NCBI GenBank assembly: GCA_942159475.1
Contig: OW804097.1
Coordinates: 39,692,298 to 39,756,297 of the forward strand
Source of the DNA: Sthenelais limicola
Taxonomy: Eukaryota; Annelida; Polychaeta; Phyllodocida; Sigalionidae
Length of the DNA: 64,000 nucleotides
Direction: 5' to 3'
The notes under the pieces were generated by a model, which worked only from the letters and a program-made list of their open reading frames with translations, was not told where the DNA came from and ran no database searches. A program made the translations under genes and the position numbers. Shown here piece after piece: positions 37,001 through 41,640 of this stretch (within the stretch, counting starts at the first letter, position 1; each line of letters opens with the position of its first letter).

Positions 37001-37995
37001 GTGGGAACTACGTCAGTCAATATGACTGGCCTGCAAGCAAAATGAGCCATCTATTAAAAAATGCCTCAAAATAATGACACATAAATAATTCAAATCAAAT
37101 CAAATGAAGCCGCCCTAGGCTGATCTATGGCGGAAGCTATTCGCGAAATTTGCGAACGAATTCTGGACATGACCTTTTCTTACTGTTCTCATTGCCTTAT
37201 TAACAAAATGAAAAATAAATCTACACTTATTCAAATAAACCTAATTCACAAAGGAATGGTTAAAATCTAGTTATTTGATAAATCAAATAAATAGTGATGA
37301 ATACTATATCTTATAATTGGGGAAATTTTCATTATCAAAAGGCATTTACTTCCAAACGTACATTGAATATACATTGAATACCTATTGCAAATTGTGTACT
37401 TCATTTAATATTTTAGAAAAATATATCTTATATTTGTTAAAAGAATATAATATAAGGCTTACCATTTGCCATCATAGACATCCCTGAACTCCTGTAGGCT
37501 GAGCTGGGAGCGTCGGTCCACCCCATTCCTACTGTAGTTATACTCATACAGTTTCATTTTTTCCTCTCTTTCTCCCATTAGTGCCCTGATATCTACAGCG
37601 AACTGACTAAAATATGATACATCCAGATGCGCTGGGATATACATATCATTATTATTTCCATCCAATTTATCCCTCAAGTCTTGCTTTTCAGACTCTCTGT
37701 TAGGAGGGGTCAACTCATTTGGTGCTAAACTATCAGAATTGAAAATAAAATGGCACACTAGGGCCAAAATCAATATTAAAATACTTATTATTATCAAGAT
37801 AATTTTGCCCCTGGATTTGAATGGAGTGCTCTCTGAATCTGACGTTTCATGATTTCTAGGGTTTTTGTTTTTTCTACGTTGAGCTTTGGTATTTTGTTGT
37901 TGTTGCTGCTGCTGTTGCTGTGGTTGTTGTTGTTTGGTATCCATGACGTTGCCATGTGATGACGTCACGGTATTTCTCTTTTTTGTGCGTCCCAT
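1250..37995 (-). CDS. JmjC-domain type II membrane protein, 7 exons visible, 3' end off window
   Basis: Predicted Fe(II)/2-oxoglutarate-dependent hydroxylase or demethylase. Exons in transcript order are 37463-37995, 36922-37030, 8339-8434, 4600-4749, 3545-3706, 2264-2349 and 1250-1370. Every junction has GT/AG signals and matching phase (2,0,0,0,0,2), giving 419 codons. Residues 21-34 are Q-rich, 36-63 are basic, and 64-86 form one hydrophobic helix with the positive side N-terminal, so the JmjC domain should be lumenal or extracellular. The N-terminal strand reads KWPVILTDVVPTW. The metal triad is H330 and D332 (LHIDP) plus H418 (GWFHQ); GLKHWKLFPP carries the usual co-substrate-side lysine. 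It resembles JMJD6/JMJD8/TYW5-type small JmjC proteins, but the membrane anchor is not typical of these, so I assign no symbol or substrate. Intron 2 (28.5 kb) contains the Harbinger transposon. Confidence 0.88.
1324..1484. repeat. 89-bp tandem duplication of exon 7 acceptor and exon start
   Basis: The sequence from 1324 recurs at 1413 (period 89, about 72 bp clearly matching, a few differences). Read on the minus strand, each copy holds a pyrimidine-rich tract, an AG acceptor and the first 47 bases of JmjC exon 7. The outer copy (acceptor at 1459/1460) runs into an in-frame TAA after 16 codons. Confidence 0.85.
1500..1576 (+). repeat. Fragment of CGTCAG-ended MITE family
   Basis: The segment ATTTAGCAAAATATAC...GCTGCCGATTATG followed by CATTTTCTGACGACCTG matches the right half of the elements at 10545-10741 and 16266-16493. 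The left half is not recognisable. Confidence 0.5.
2264..2349 (-). CDS. JmjC gene exon 6
   Basis: The acceptor TTCCCAG is followed by LFPPGQDHLMYVMEGRKSGF and PLNCYKYN, then donor AG|GTAGAA; 86 nt, phase 0 to 2. It completes the conserved KHWKLFPP segment that starts in exon 5. It is too short to stand out as an ORF. Confidence 0.85.
2350..3544. other. JmjC intron 5; holds a TTAA-type MITE fragment
   Basis: No coding sequence could be supported. 3296-3523 resembles the TTAA-flanked MITE at 11111-11426 (shared CCTAAAAGTCATTTGACCAAA-like block and a right end of AATGCAGCTTTAA). The remainder shows no structure that I can name. Confidence 0.45.
3545..3706 (-). CDS. JmjC gene exon 5 (HxD metal site)
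   Basis: Begins after CCCCCCAG and ends at AAG|GTAAAG; 162 nt, phase 0 at both ends. The peptide contains DYYQLFPEEVRPW, the metal-binding LHIDPYNW and GTNAVIKGLKHWK. This is the most diagnostic exon of the gene. Confidence 0.9.
3707..4599. other. JmjC intron 4, no feature seen
   Basis: AT-rich sequence without a plausible exon, TIR or tandem repeat that I could recognise. Confidence 0.5.
4600..4749 (-). CDS. JmjC gene exon 4
   Basis: Acceptor GCCTTACAG, donor TGC|GTAAGT; 150 nt, phase 0-0. The peptide NSLDQAVSLALPLELFY...NRWTYVEDELFIATHPQLKK corresponds to the segment just before the metal site in small JmjC proteins (a 'Y.FD..F....P.L' type pattern). Confidence 0.85.
4750..6778. other. 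JmjC intron 3, left part, no feature seen
   Basis: I saw no supported gene or repeat. A 38-codon plus-strand ORF at 5759-5875 looks protein-like but has no recognisable domain and is more likely chance. Confidence 0.4.
6779..7190. mobile_element. MITE family A, copy 1 (about 410 bp)
   Basis: The ends are inverted: GATGAGTTACAGGGAAATGC and GTCACAAGTCAC at the left, with GCGACTTGTGACTAATTTCC and CTGGAACACATCAC at the right. Subterminal blocks (TTTGAGGTATCATCATATTTGAA, ATGGATTCATACGCC, and ATCTTGTGAATAA) are shared with copies near 13.8, 38.2, 50.0, 60.6 and 63.5 kb. It is non-coding and contains a poly-G run at 6961-6973. The superfamily is undetermined. Confidence 0.75.
7191..8338. other. JmjC intron 3, right part, with a duplicated segment
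   Basis: About 70 bp at 7622-7700 (GATCC, AGAAG, GAAAATGAAATCGATTGC) recurs imperfectly at 8188-8300. 7517-7567 has an acceptor, an open 16-codon peptide and a GTGAGG donor on the minus strand, but its phase (2-2) cannot join exon 3 or exon 4, so I did not call it an exon. A poly-G run lies at 8052-8067. Confidence 0.5.
8339..8434 (-). CDS. JmjC gene exon 3
   Basis: Acceptor CCACACAG, donor AAAAG|GTGAAG; 96 nt. Phase 0-0 fits exon 2 and exon 4 and gives ELFDLVIPEVLPDVYPFTAT then HDFGLPASGFQK. A second frame is also open, but its phase does not match exon 2. Confidence 0.75.
8489..8854. mobile_element. TA-flanked palindromic MITE, family C copy 1
   Basis: TIRs of roughly 65 bp: CTCTCTCCAATAAGTAGTT at the left mirrors AACTACTTATTGGACAGAG at the right, continuing through TTAAGAAGAG / CTCTTCTTAAAG. 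Both sides abut TA dinucleotides, consistent with a Tc1/mariner-type target duplication. A related copy lies inverted at 43667-43934. Confidence 0.75.
8876..9020 (+). repeat. Dispersed repeat F, copy 1
   Basis: The block GGGCTATAACCAACTAAGGC...TTAATAACCTCCATT...CCCCTCAATATTGGTCATT recurs at 41490-41640 with moderate divergence. No TIRs or coding sequence seen. Confidence 0.6.
9021..10035. other. JmjC intron 2, no feature seen
   Basis: AT-rich non-coding sequence. ORFs here are short and mirror each other on both strands. Confidence 0.4.
10039..10130. repeat. (TTTA)n microsatellite
   Basis: About 23 nearly perfect TTTA units, with a few TCTA and TTCA variants toward the right end. Confidence 0.95.
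10545..10741. mobile_element. MITE family B, copy 1, ends CAGGACGTCAGAAAATG
   Basis: The left end CAGGACGTCAGAAAATGTGC mirrors the right end CCATTTTCTGACGCCCTG. It is about 197 bp and non-coding. Related copies are at 16266-16493, with fragments near 1.5, 38.6 and 51.0 kb. The CAGG start would suit a hAT-type MITE, but I found no clear 8-bp target duplication. Confidence 0.7.
10820..10990 (+). repeat. Dispersed repeat K, copy 1
   Basis: GGCAGGTGC..., AAAAAGGGCAAT and ACAGGACTAATGCAT blocks recur in the same order at 11715-11925, about 900 bp downstream. The TTAA MITE lies between the copies. Confidence 0.55.
11111..11426. mobile_element. TTAA-flanked MITE, family J
   Basis: The element starts AGCTGCAGTTACC and ends GAGAATGCAGCT, with TTAA directly outside on both sides (11107-11110 and 11427-11430). 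TTAA duplications are characteristic of piggyBac-type elements. Related right ends (TGCAGCTTTAA) are at 3510-3523, 21009 and 49148. Confidence 0.65.
11715..11925 (+). repeat. Dispersed repeat K, copy 2
   Basis: Second copy of the block at 10820-10990, including AAAAAGGGCAATGTTCAGGG and ACAGGACTAATGCATCTGG. Confidence 0.55.
11927..12630. other. JmjC intron 2, no feature seen
   Basis: I could not identify genes or repeats. Only a short CTTAAAGTGGCTAAGATCAC motif is shared with about 2620. Confidence 0.35.
12640..13400. repeat. About 60-bp minisatellite
   Basis: Roughly ten degenerate units containing AATCTACCTCCCTGC, ATAACATTGAGTGAATGGCC and TGATACCACTCCCTC. The units are best conserved at 12840-13260 and decay toward both ends. 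ORFs across it are artefacts of the repeat. Confidence 0.85.
13401..13820. other. JmjC intron 2, no feature seen
   Basis: A short plus-strand ORF at 13524-13715 has no recognisable domain; nothing else is seen. Confidence 0.35.
13821..14202. mobile_element. MITE family A, copy 2
   Basis: TGGTGTGTTTCAGGAAAATG and GTCACAAGTCGC at the left mirror GCGACTTGTGACTCATTTTC and CTGTAACATCAC at the right. Interior blocks (ATTCACAAGATCTCCTTG, TATTGCAAAC, and GATGATATCTCAAAATCC) match the other copies. Confidence 0.8.
14203..15246. other. JmjC intron 2, no feature seen
   Basis: AT-rich non-coding sequence. I could support no gene or repeat. Confidence 0.35.
15247..16012. repeat. Local direct repeats
   Basis: A 40-bp block (GGTGGTGTCCCTTGACAGGC, then AACTGAAACTCCTCA) at 15247-15290 recurs at 15971-16010. 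Between them, 15791-15844 contains a 27-bp unit (ATCAGTTCCTAAATAGGGG) twice in tandem. Confidence 0.7.
16266..16493. mobile_element. MITE family B, copy 2
   Basis: The left end ATCGTCAGAAAATGTACAAT mirrors the right end GTGTACATTTCCTGACGAT. The interior block TCAAAATACAGTTCAACAT is shared with copy 1. It is about 228 bp. Confidence 0.7.
16494..18280. other. JmjC intron 2, no strong feature
   Basis: The phrase TAGCCACTCAT...GAGTGTA occurs twice (17824 and 17910). Otherwise I see no gene, TIR pair or tandem array. Confidence 0.35.
18281..18494. mobile_element. MITE family E, copy 1, ends CAGTCTAGG
   Basis: Starts CAGTCTAGGTCCAAACCCTC and ends TTTGGGCCTAGACTG, a 12-15 bp imperfect TIR; 214 bp, non-coding. 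The same element is present in reverse orientation at 41252-41463. It sits about 200 bp left of the Harbinger. Confidence 0.75.
18701..18715 (+). repeat. Harbinger left TIR (CAG target duplication at 18698-18700)
   Basis: AGCCCGGTTTCCAAG, identical to the reverse complement of 35869-35883. Confidence 0.92.
18716..18800. promoter_or_regulatory. Left subterminal TTGAAC/GTTCAA motif cluster
   Basis: Within about 85 bp are CCTTGAACAC, ATGTTCAAAT, a near match CTGAACAAA, CTTTGAACAT and TTTGAACCT. The right end carries the same hexamer about eight times. Known: Harbinger Myb-like proteins bind near the element ends and recruit the transposase. Inference: these are its binding sites. Confidence 0.6.
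19022..19041 (+). promoter_or_regulatory. Triple TGACCTT direct repeat before the Myb-like start codon
   Basis: TGACCTT, TGACCTT and TGACCC occur head to tail with one-base spacing and end 8 bp before the ATG. This is the arrangement of a DR1 nuclear-receptor element (on the minus strand, GGGTCA-A-AGGTCA-A-AGGTCA). Receptor binding is inference, and the position could be the 5'UTR. Confidence 0.4.
19050..19342 (+). CDS. Myb-like gene exon 1
   Basis: Encodes the basic N-terminus and most of the Myb/SANT-like domain. Ends AATCG|GTGAGT in phase 2. Confidence 0.88.
19050..28956 (+). CDS. Harbinger Myb/SANT-like DNA-binding protein, 11 exons, 313 aa
   Basis: The transposase partner of PIF/Harbinger elements. 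Exons: 19050-19342, 21791-21855, 23050-23184, 24280-24339, 25131-25154, 25501-25545, 25752-25778, 26364-26396, 27965-28006, 28417-28467 and 28790-28956. All introns are GT-AG and all phases match; the total is 942 nt ending in TAA. Residues 33-49 are lysine/arginine rich (likely nuclear signal). Residues 52-119 form a Myb/SANT-like domain (NFTAEESILLMRLEKNY...KMAWDELLSEFNR...QLKDRLRNI). A proline-rich GGGRPPPLDP segment follows, then an acidic, Ser/Thr-rich linker built from seven microexons. The last exon encodes a leucine-zipper-like coiled coil (about 267-301). I start at ATG 19050; the frame upstream has only a TTG. It converges on the transposase gene, with 97 bp between the stops. Confidence 0.88.
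19383..19840. repeat. Imperfect tandem duplication in Myb-like intron 1
   Basis: The block with GTCTGTAATGTCT, TACTACCTATATC, AATGCAACTATTG and GTAAAATGTTCAAT is present at 19383-19560 and again at about 19640-19840. Confidence 0.7.
19841..21790. other. Remainder of Myb-like intron 1
   Basis: Contains a G-rich stretch at 20145-20165, a (GT)n plus poly-G tract at 20277-20308, and a TTAA-MITE-like right end (GTGCAGCTTTAA) near 21007. No exon seen. Confidence 0.45.
21791..21855 (+). CDS. Myb-like gene exon 2 (end of Myb domain)
   Basis: Acceptor TTTTTAG, donor CGTG|GTAGGT; 65 nt, phase 2 to 1. Encodes LTMSNKSIKQLKDRLRNIRT, the recognition-helix end of the Myb/SANT-like domain. Confidence 0.85.
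21868..22010. repeat. Long imperfect palindrome in Myb-like intron 2
   Basis: The inner arms GGGCTATATTCACC and GGTGAATATAGCCC are perfect. Outer arms (AGAACAGCATAGTAT and ATACTGTGCTATTCT) continue the symmetry. It could be a small foldback MITE. Confidence 0.6.
22011..23049. other. Remainder of Myb-like intron 2
   Basis: No additional exon, TIR pair or tandem array recognised. Confidence 0.4.
23050..23184 (+). CDS. Myb-like gene exon 3 (proline-rich linker)
   Basis: Acceptor TTGCTAG, donor ACCA|GTAAGT; 135 nt, phase 1-1. Encodes NEHKVEFKATGGGRPPPLDP then VVDEYLKHHGKEPQ; the GGG(R)PPPLDP pattern is frequent just after the Myb domain of Harbinger partners. Confidence 0.85.
23293..23316. repeat. 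Perfect hairpin in Myb-like intron 3
   Basis: Arms CGTAATCTAT and ATAGATTACG with a CGCA loop; a third ATAGATTACG follows 18 bp later. Confidence 0.8.
24280..28467 (+). CDS. Myb-like gene microexon cassette (exons 4-10)
   Basis: Seven consecutive exons: 24280-24339 (60 nt), 25131-25154 (24), 25501-25545 (45), 25752-25778 (27), 26364-26396 (33), 27965-28006 (42) and 28417-28467 (51). Each is a multiple of three and lies between phase-1 introns, so any can be skipped without changing frame. They encode an acidic, Ser/Thr/Asn-rich linker. Exons 8 and 9 both begin AGTCA (peptides ESAN... and ESSN...), hinting at exon duplication. The exon 4 acceptor has a weak pyrimidine tract. Confidence 0.75.
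24605..24860 (+). mobile_element. LINE-like 3' tail with (CACT)n in Myb-like intron 4
   Basis: Two CTGGGTATGA...AACTGCCT blocks with C/T-rich inserts are followed by TTGATAAGGGCGTAAAGCAA and (TCAC)n. Similar ends (GGGCGTAAAGC plus a short tandem repeat) are common 3' tails of LINEs in lophotrochozoans. No RT is present. Confidence 0.45.
25405..25480 (+). mobile_element. Second LINE-like 3' tail, next to exon 6
   Basis: GATATGACCTTGAC, then TATGTGTTGATAAAGCAACC and AATCTCACTCACTTGCTCAC match the end of 24605-24860. It ends about 20 bp before the acceptor of Myb-like exon 6 and therefore supplies part of its branch/pyrimidine region. Confidence 0.5.
26397..27964. other. Myb-like intron 8
   Basis: Contains a duplicated block with TATGACGTCATTACA at 26726-26741 and 26787-26801, and a segment at 26470-26515 resembling LINE 3' ends (GATGAAGGTGCAAAGAGCAC). 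No exon seen. Confidence 0.45.
28790..28956 (+). CDS. Myb-like gene exon 11 (coiled coil and stop)
   Basis: Acceptor TATCCACAG; 167 nt ending CTGTAA. The peptide VLLELEVTNAELIQKNLLLK and NEILKLQLQELK has leucine/isoleucine heptads typical of a dimerising coiled coil. Confidence 0.88.
29054..29342 (-). CDS. Transposase exon 5 (catalytic E and C-terminus)
   Basis: Acceptor TGTACCATAG; 289 nt. Encodes YQRSHVRTRVVIENTFGLLK and then RRWACLHGE... to the stop; the catalytic glutamate is in VIENTFG. Confidence 0.92.
29054..35677 (-). CDS. Harbinger transposase (HARBI1-like DDE nuclease), 5 exons, 340 aa
   Basis: Catalyses cut-and-paste movement of the element. Exons in transcript order: 35266-35677, 31041-31153, 30713-30824, 29608-29704 and 29054-29342. 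All introns are GT-AG, phases match, and the total is 1,023 nt with a single TGA at the end. A helix-turn-helix-like region lies at about 65-115 (LPLPSIYQLLLSLRFFATGS ... IKFCKATVGRSVSRVTKAL). The DDE triad is visible: D147 (VVGAVDGT), D197 (KWPGAVHDSRI) and E258 (VVIENTFGLLKRRW). The length matches HARBI1-family proteins (about 350 aa). I see no frameshift or missing catalytic residue. The start ATG is 206 bp from the right element end, so the promoter must lie in or beside the subterminal motif cluster. Confidence 0.93.
29608..29704 (-). CDS. Transposase exon 4
   Basis: Acceptor CTTGCAG, donor GATGAG|GTAAAT; 97 nt, phase 1 to 2. Encodes PGLSYLLGDGGYPGRTDLLT then PFRVTNTEPEM, matching the conserved GD.GY...LLTP block. 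Confidence 0.92.
30713..30824 (-). CDS. Transposase exon 3 (second catalytic D)
   Basis: Acceptor CTTTACAG, donor CAAT|GTATGT; 112 nt, phase 0 to 1. Encodes MISNAKYKILNVVAKWPGAV HDSRIYRSSNVPAY. Confidence 0.92.
31041..31153 (-). CDS. Transposase exon 2 (first catalytic D)
   Basis: Acceptor TTTGACAG, donor CAG|GTGAGC; 113 nt, phase 1 to 0. Encodes FPNVVGAVDGTQIRIIQPHD and the NYWCRKQFYSINVQ block. Confidence 0.92.
31847..32136. repeat. Inverted repeat pair in transposase intron 1
   Basis: TATTTATTACACCTCT at 31847-31862 and its exact reverse complement at 32121-32136. Between them a 28-bp unit (TTAATTACATTATATCGTCT...) occurs twice in tandem near 31936-31990. This could be a small nested element. 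Confidence 0.6.
32380..32640 (-). mobile_element. LTR-like block nested in Harbinger (candidate solo LTR)
   Basis: Read on the minus strand, the block has a TATATAAG box, about 100 bp further a GCGAATAAAGGATT polyadenylation-like signal, and a run of CTCGTAATTCTGTAAG-type sequence upstream. This order (promoter, then polyA signal) is LTR-like. I found no second LTR, primer-binding site or target duplication. Confidence 0.35.
32641..33484. other. Transposase intron 1, simple sequence then unassigned
   Basis: (GA)n and a roughly 20-base poly-G run at 32790-32852; no gene or TIR recognised in the remainder. Confidence 0.5.
33485..34273. repeat. GCCGATCTCA minisatellite, about 790 bp
   Basis: About fifty 13-18 bp units of GCCGATCTCA plus a variable C-rich spacer (CCCCC to C17, some with ACAC). 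The 279-codon plus-strand ORF over it (repeating HPPPIS / RRSHP) is an artefact of the repeat. It lies in the first intron of the transposase. Confidence 0.95.
34404..35009. mobile_element. Nested element with TACCGTAT ends
   Basis: The left end TACCGTATTTCCTCAAATTA and the right end GGGTATATACGGTA are short inverted repeats, with AATATAAGCC-type repeats inside the right end. A related sequence is at 24373-24470. No coding capacity. Confidence 0.45.
35266..35677 (-). CDS. Transposase exon 1 (N-terminal HTH region)
   Basis: ATG at 35675-35677; donor GCAA|GTAAGT, phase 1. Encodes MNARRRRQMLLRAEAPERRL through TKREFFQLA, including the helix-rich region of Harbinger transposases. Confidence 0.93.
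35690..35868. promoter_or_regulatory. Right subterminal GTTCAA/TTGAAC cluster with perfect palindrome
   Basis: About eight GTTCAA/TTGAAC motifs lie in 180 bp between the transposase start codon and the TIR. At 35790-35826 the arms GTTCAAAGTGTGTTCA and TGAACACACTTTGAAC form a perfect 16-bp inverted repeat with a 5-bp spacer. Likely binding sites for the Myb-like protein and/or transposase; also the only room for the transposase promoter inside the element. Confidence 0.65.
35869..35883 (-). repeat. Harbinger right TIR (CAG target duplication at 35884-35886)
   Basis: CTTGGAAACCGGGCT, exact reverse complement of the left TIR. Confidence 0.92.
35887..36921. other. JmjC intron 2, right end, no feature seen
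   Basis: AT-rich sequence between the Harbinger and exon 2; a 19-bp ATGTCATCTAACACAAGC phrase is duplicated near 35994 and 36013. Confidence 0.4.
36922..37030 (-). CDS. JmjC gene exon 2
   Basis: Acceptor TTGCTTGCAG, donor GGAC|GTAAGT; 109 nt, phase 2 to 0. Encodes PVILTDVVPTWSAFNWSREF and FYENYGKERVTMKAVD, the N-terminal strand and helix of a JmjC domain (the 'PV.L.....W.A...W....' pattern). Confidence 0.88.
37031..37462. other. JmjC intron 1
   Basis: 432-bp intron; nothing else recognised. Confidence 0.7.
37463..37995 (-). CDS. JmjC gene exon 1 (polyQ, signal anchor)
   Basis: ATG at 37993-37995 in good context (AAAATGG); donor AAATG|GTAAGC, phase 2. Encodes a basic N-terminus, a glutamine run (21-34), a KR-rich stretch, a signal-anchor helix (64-86, IILIIISILILILALVCHFI) and a lumenal stem with an N-glycosylation sequon (NYS, 153-155). 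Confidence 0.88.
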
Positions 37996-38026
37996 TTTCG
38001 TTCTATTTTCAGTTGCCTAGAAATAT
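37996..38026 (-). other. 5'UTR with probable upstream splice acceptor
   Basis: On the minus strand TTTTCTTCTTTCAG ends at 38027, so the leader probably begins at an upstream non-coding exon to the right. I could not locate that exon. Confidence 0.5.
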
Positions 38027-38184
38027 CTGAAAGAAGAAAATAGATTGATTAGGAACATTGCTAAGTATTTATTATAAAAGATAAAAGGAGAAATTCAAGT
38101 GTATGAAAGAAACATGTATGATACATGTGTAGTGACCCAGGTAGAAAAAACGGTGATGTGCATTGTGACACAACGTAGTAATCA

Positions 38185-38540
38185 TGTTATTTTATCCACA
38201 AGATCTCTTTGTAGGAATGTTCTTATTTTGGGGATATCTAATGTCGCAAGTCATATGAATACATGAGCCAAATATCAAGACAGTGTATTAAATATATCCA
38301 TGCGTTGCTAAGGTCATCCTATGGAGTATATTTAGCTAATGTACTAGTAATTGTCCACCGTGACATATATTGCAAACTTGTTTTGCAAAAATAAGAATAT
38401 CAAACTTAAAATACAGAAATACTTATTAGATGTCCTACTGTTTACTATCATTAGAATCGGCTTGATCCCATCTTTTCAAATATAATGATATCTCAAAATC
38501 TTTTTTTTTTCGACTTGTGCCTCATTTTACTGAAACACGA
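38185..38540. mobile_element. MITE family A, copy 3 (left end decayed)
   Basis: The interior (ATCCACAAGATCTCTTTGTA, TATTGCAAACTTG, TAGATGTCCTACTGTTTAC) and right end (CGACTTGTGCCTCATTTTAC) match family A. It lies about 190 bp upstream of the JmjC start codon. Confidence 0.7.
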
Positions 38541-38605
38541 GACATTTAAGCCATTGAAACTGCCATGTCCTCCCACCAACCCAAGGTCACTCAAGGCTAA
38601 CGGGT

Positions 38606-38700
38606 CAGGGCGTCAGAAAATGGACCATCGGCAGCTGTACACATAAGGTAATTTCTACTAAATTAGGCTGGGAAATGATAAATACTAATAACTGAATAAC
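38606..38700 (-). repeat. MITE family B fragment
   Basis: CAGGGCGTCAGAAAATGGAC followed by CGGCAGCTGTACA and CTAAATTAGGCTGGGAAATG is the reverse complement of the right half of the 16.3-kb copy. Confidence 0.6.
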
Positions 38701-39590
38701 TAAATACCTGATCTATTATCTATTATTGTGTATTGCGTTGATTCAGAGAAACTGTCCGGTTAGGTTGCACTCTCTTTTGAACTTTATTCTTGTCTTGAAT
38801 TGTGGTTATTTGTGAGGATTGGGGATGGTATCCATTTTTCGTTGACTTCACCCTAATACATATATGTCATAGGTGTATTAGTCTATTATCATGGCAACTA
38901 GGCCTATACGGATTGTAAGATCAAACTATTCTAAGATCAGTACTATTCTCAAACACCTCTATTGTTTAGATATGATTGTGGTTTAATACAGGGATAGCAT
39001 TGACGAATGTAAAATAATGCCATGATATGATCAAATAACTATTCATGCATAATTTGTATACCGAATAATGTTTGAAAATAAAATTTAATATAATTATATA
39101 CAAAGGGTTTTCAGTAGTTAATTGAACCATTTAAAACCTTAAATACCTATGAGTTATGCATATCATTTCTCTTTGGCACTGGCTATGAAAATAGAGGCCA
39201 CATATTCCCCATTTCCTTGTATACAAGATGATGATGCAATAAAGATAATAGTAATAAAACATGTTTGCATGGCTCCATCACTATATGCTTCATTATATGT
39301 TTCCTAAATTTATGGACAGTGCCACATGTATGTTCTACCTGTGATGAATGACTTTATCTCACGACCACACCACCCATGCATGGCAGAATCAAATATTTAC
39401 ACATAAACATTAAAAAGACCATAATAATTCTAGACTTGTGTTGTAGAGTGAAGGGGTCTCTCCCTCGCGTCACGCATGAGTTGACCTAAGTGCAGTGAAG
39501 AGAACTCTATACCTCTTGAACATGACTGTACATGTGTATACAATAACAGTTCATCTAACAGAAGGCTCTCCCTTTCTCTGTATGTCTGTC
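38701..39590. other. No feature seen
   Basis: AT-rich; could include upstream regulatory DNA of the JmjC gene. No motif that I can defend. Confidence 0.35.
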
Positions 39591-39900
39591 TCTATCTTTT
39601 TATTTATCTTTATTCATTTGAGGCCTATAATTCCGCTCACTCCCTCCCTTCCTTTCCTCTGCTTTCTCTCGCTCTCGCTTTCTCTCTCACTCCCTCTGTC
39701 TTTCATTCTCCCCCCTCTGCCTGTATTCTTTTCACCTACCCTCTCTACTCCCTCCCACTCTACACACTCTCCTCTCTTCCCCGTCATGCCCCCCCCCACT
39801 ATGTGTCACTCGCCCCCCCCCCCTTCCCGGACAACTCAGATATCTCTCAGTTTCTCCGCTCCCCCCCCCCCCCCCACCACACACACACACACTGGCGCGT
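39590..39900. repeat. C/T-rich simple sequence with poly-C runs
   Basis: CTCTCT/CCCTCC tract with poly-C runs and (CA)n at the right end. ORFs on both strands here are low-complexity artefacts. Confidence 0.85.
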
Positions 39901-40109
39901 ATACACAAGTCTGAATATTGACCAGCAATTATTGCCTTCACTATTACAATACCAACCTCCCACCGTGACAACAGCAACAGTCAACTGGCCATCTATAATG
40001 TATGCAGCAACCAACTTCTCTATGTATCTAACCCGGGCACACACATGTACCAATATAGTTTCTACCACATTATACCACTGAATCTGATATATGTAAGGTG
40101 CATGTTCTG

Positions 40110-40241
40110 GATGTAAGAGGGAGAGGGAGCAGTGGAAGGGAGGGGAAAGAATAAGAGACAAGAATGAGGAGAGAGAAAGGGAGGGGGCGGATAAGGAGAG
40201 AGTGAGAGGAGGGAGAGGGGAGAGAGAGATGGGGAGGGGGT

Positions 40242-40272
<31 letters not shown>

Positions 40273-40400
40273 GAGGGGGAGGGGAGAGGGAAGGAGAGAC
40301 AAGCACAGACAAAAAGAACAGTATACCCAGATATATAAATAGAAATACAATAGGCATACAAGTAGAGAGGGAGGGAGGAGGGACAGAGATAATAGAGAAA
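40110..40400. repeat. G/A-rich simple sequence
   Basis: GAGAGA/GGGAGG tract with a (GA)n core near 40249-40271. Together with the preceding C/T tract it forms a potential large stem. Confidence 0.85.
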
Positions 40401-40440
40401 GAGAAACATCCCACCAATAGGTGTATACAGCAACCACCAA

Positions 40441-41251
40441 CCTACCTCATCTTTGCCAATCCAATGTAAAAGTACACCTAGAACTCCTATATATATGTGG
40501 TTATACCTATGGCACTGATCGGTTATAAGAAGGTGTTCTGTTGCGGAAGGTTCCCGAAGATGAAATCAACACCTACTGGCAATATGACCTTGATTAAATG
40601 GAGGTCAGCAGGTGGAACAGTTACCTGGGGCAGGTGTGCAAGCGTCTGTATGTGTGTATAAGCATCTATCACTGGAAGTAGGGACTGGGTGGATGGATGG
40701 GGCGACAGCAGTGGGAGGCGGGGGGGGGGGGGGGAATTCAATACAAAGGTGTGTGCGTGGGGGTGGAGTGGGGCCGGGTATGGGGGGAGTTAGTACTCCT
40801 ACCCCCTGGAAATAAAACATCAAAACATGGAAACTCATCATTTTCATTAACGGGATGACTTCAATTGAAATTAAGAATATATATGATATCTCATTATGGA
40901 ATTACTTGACTATGAATAGATCTGTAGAAATATTTCATCCTCCTTGAATGTATGTACATACATGTATAATTGATTTCACATCGAGTGAATGCTTATTCTG
41001 TTAATTACAGAATCAGTTTCAGGGAAAACATATTAGCTTGAAGTGCCAAAATACTTATAAGTGATATACCAGCTCTTTTTTAGATAAACAAAAATCTCTC
41101 CTATAGCAACCCTATAGTTATTACCAAAACACTGATACTAATACTAATGATAGGACTGTTGTGATGAACAGGAGGTATTCAAAGCTTGAACGATGGTTAG
41201 AAATACTTTGAGGACATTTCGCTGTAGAGCGGATCGGTGGAAGCCTCTGTT
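40441..41251. other. No gene seen; poly-G tract
   Basis: Poly-G run at 40720-40733 inside a G-rich stretch; nothing else recognised. Confidence 0.4.
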
Positions 41252-41463
41252 CAGTCTAGACCCAAAGATGTGAGTCCCTTCAAACGGAGGTAAAACCTCT
41301 CGCCTCAAACCGCAAAGTGCCATTATAATTCCATTAAGACCGCAAAATGCCATTATATTCCCATTACAACGCCAAGTCCTAAGCTGGGAAACCGATTAGT
41401 GAAGTAGGGGTCCAATCACTGACATACCATTCTTATCTGATCTGAGGGTTTGGACCTAGACTG
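41252..41463. mobile_element. MITE family E, copy 2 (inverted)
   Basis: CAGTCTAGACCCAAAG to GGTTTGGACCTAGACTG, the reverse complement of 18281-18494 along its length (for example CCGCAAAGTGCCATTATAAT and TTCCATTA). Confidence 0.75.
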
Positions 41464-41489
41464 TGCAAGACACTGCCTTGACAAGTTTG

Positions 41490-41640
41490 GGGCTGTAACC
41501 ACCTCAGGCAGAGACTAAAAGGATTAATAACCTCCATTCCAGGTCTGCTGGTGCACTGTTTGTCTATAATCCTTCGTCTTCGCCTCTGGATTATGGACCA
41601 GCAACCCCTCAATATCAGTCATTTATCATTTAACAGTCTG
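41490..41640 (+). repeat. Dispersed repeat F, copy 2
   Basis: GGGCTGTAACCACCTCAGGC...TTAATAACCTCCATTCCAGG matches 8876-9020. Confidence 0.6.

Noticed and set aside
39495..40440. Overlapping long ORFs on both strands
   Set aside because: All are low-complexity translations of CT/GA tracts and poly-C runs.
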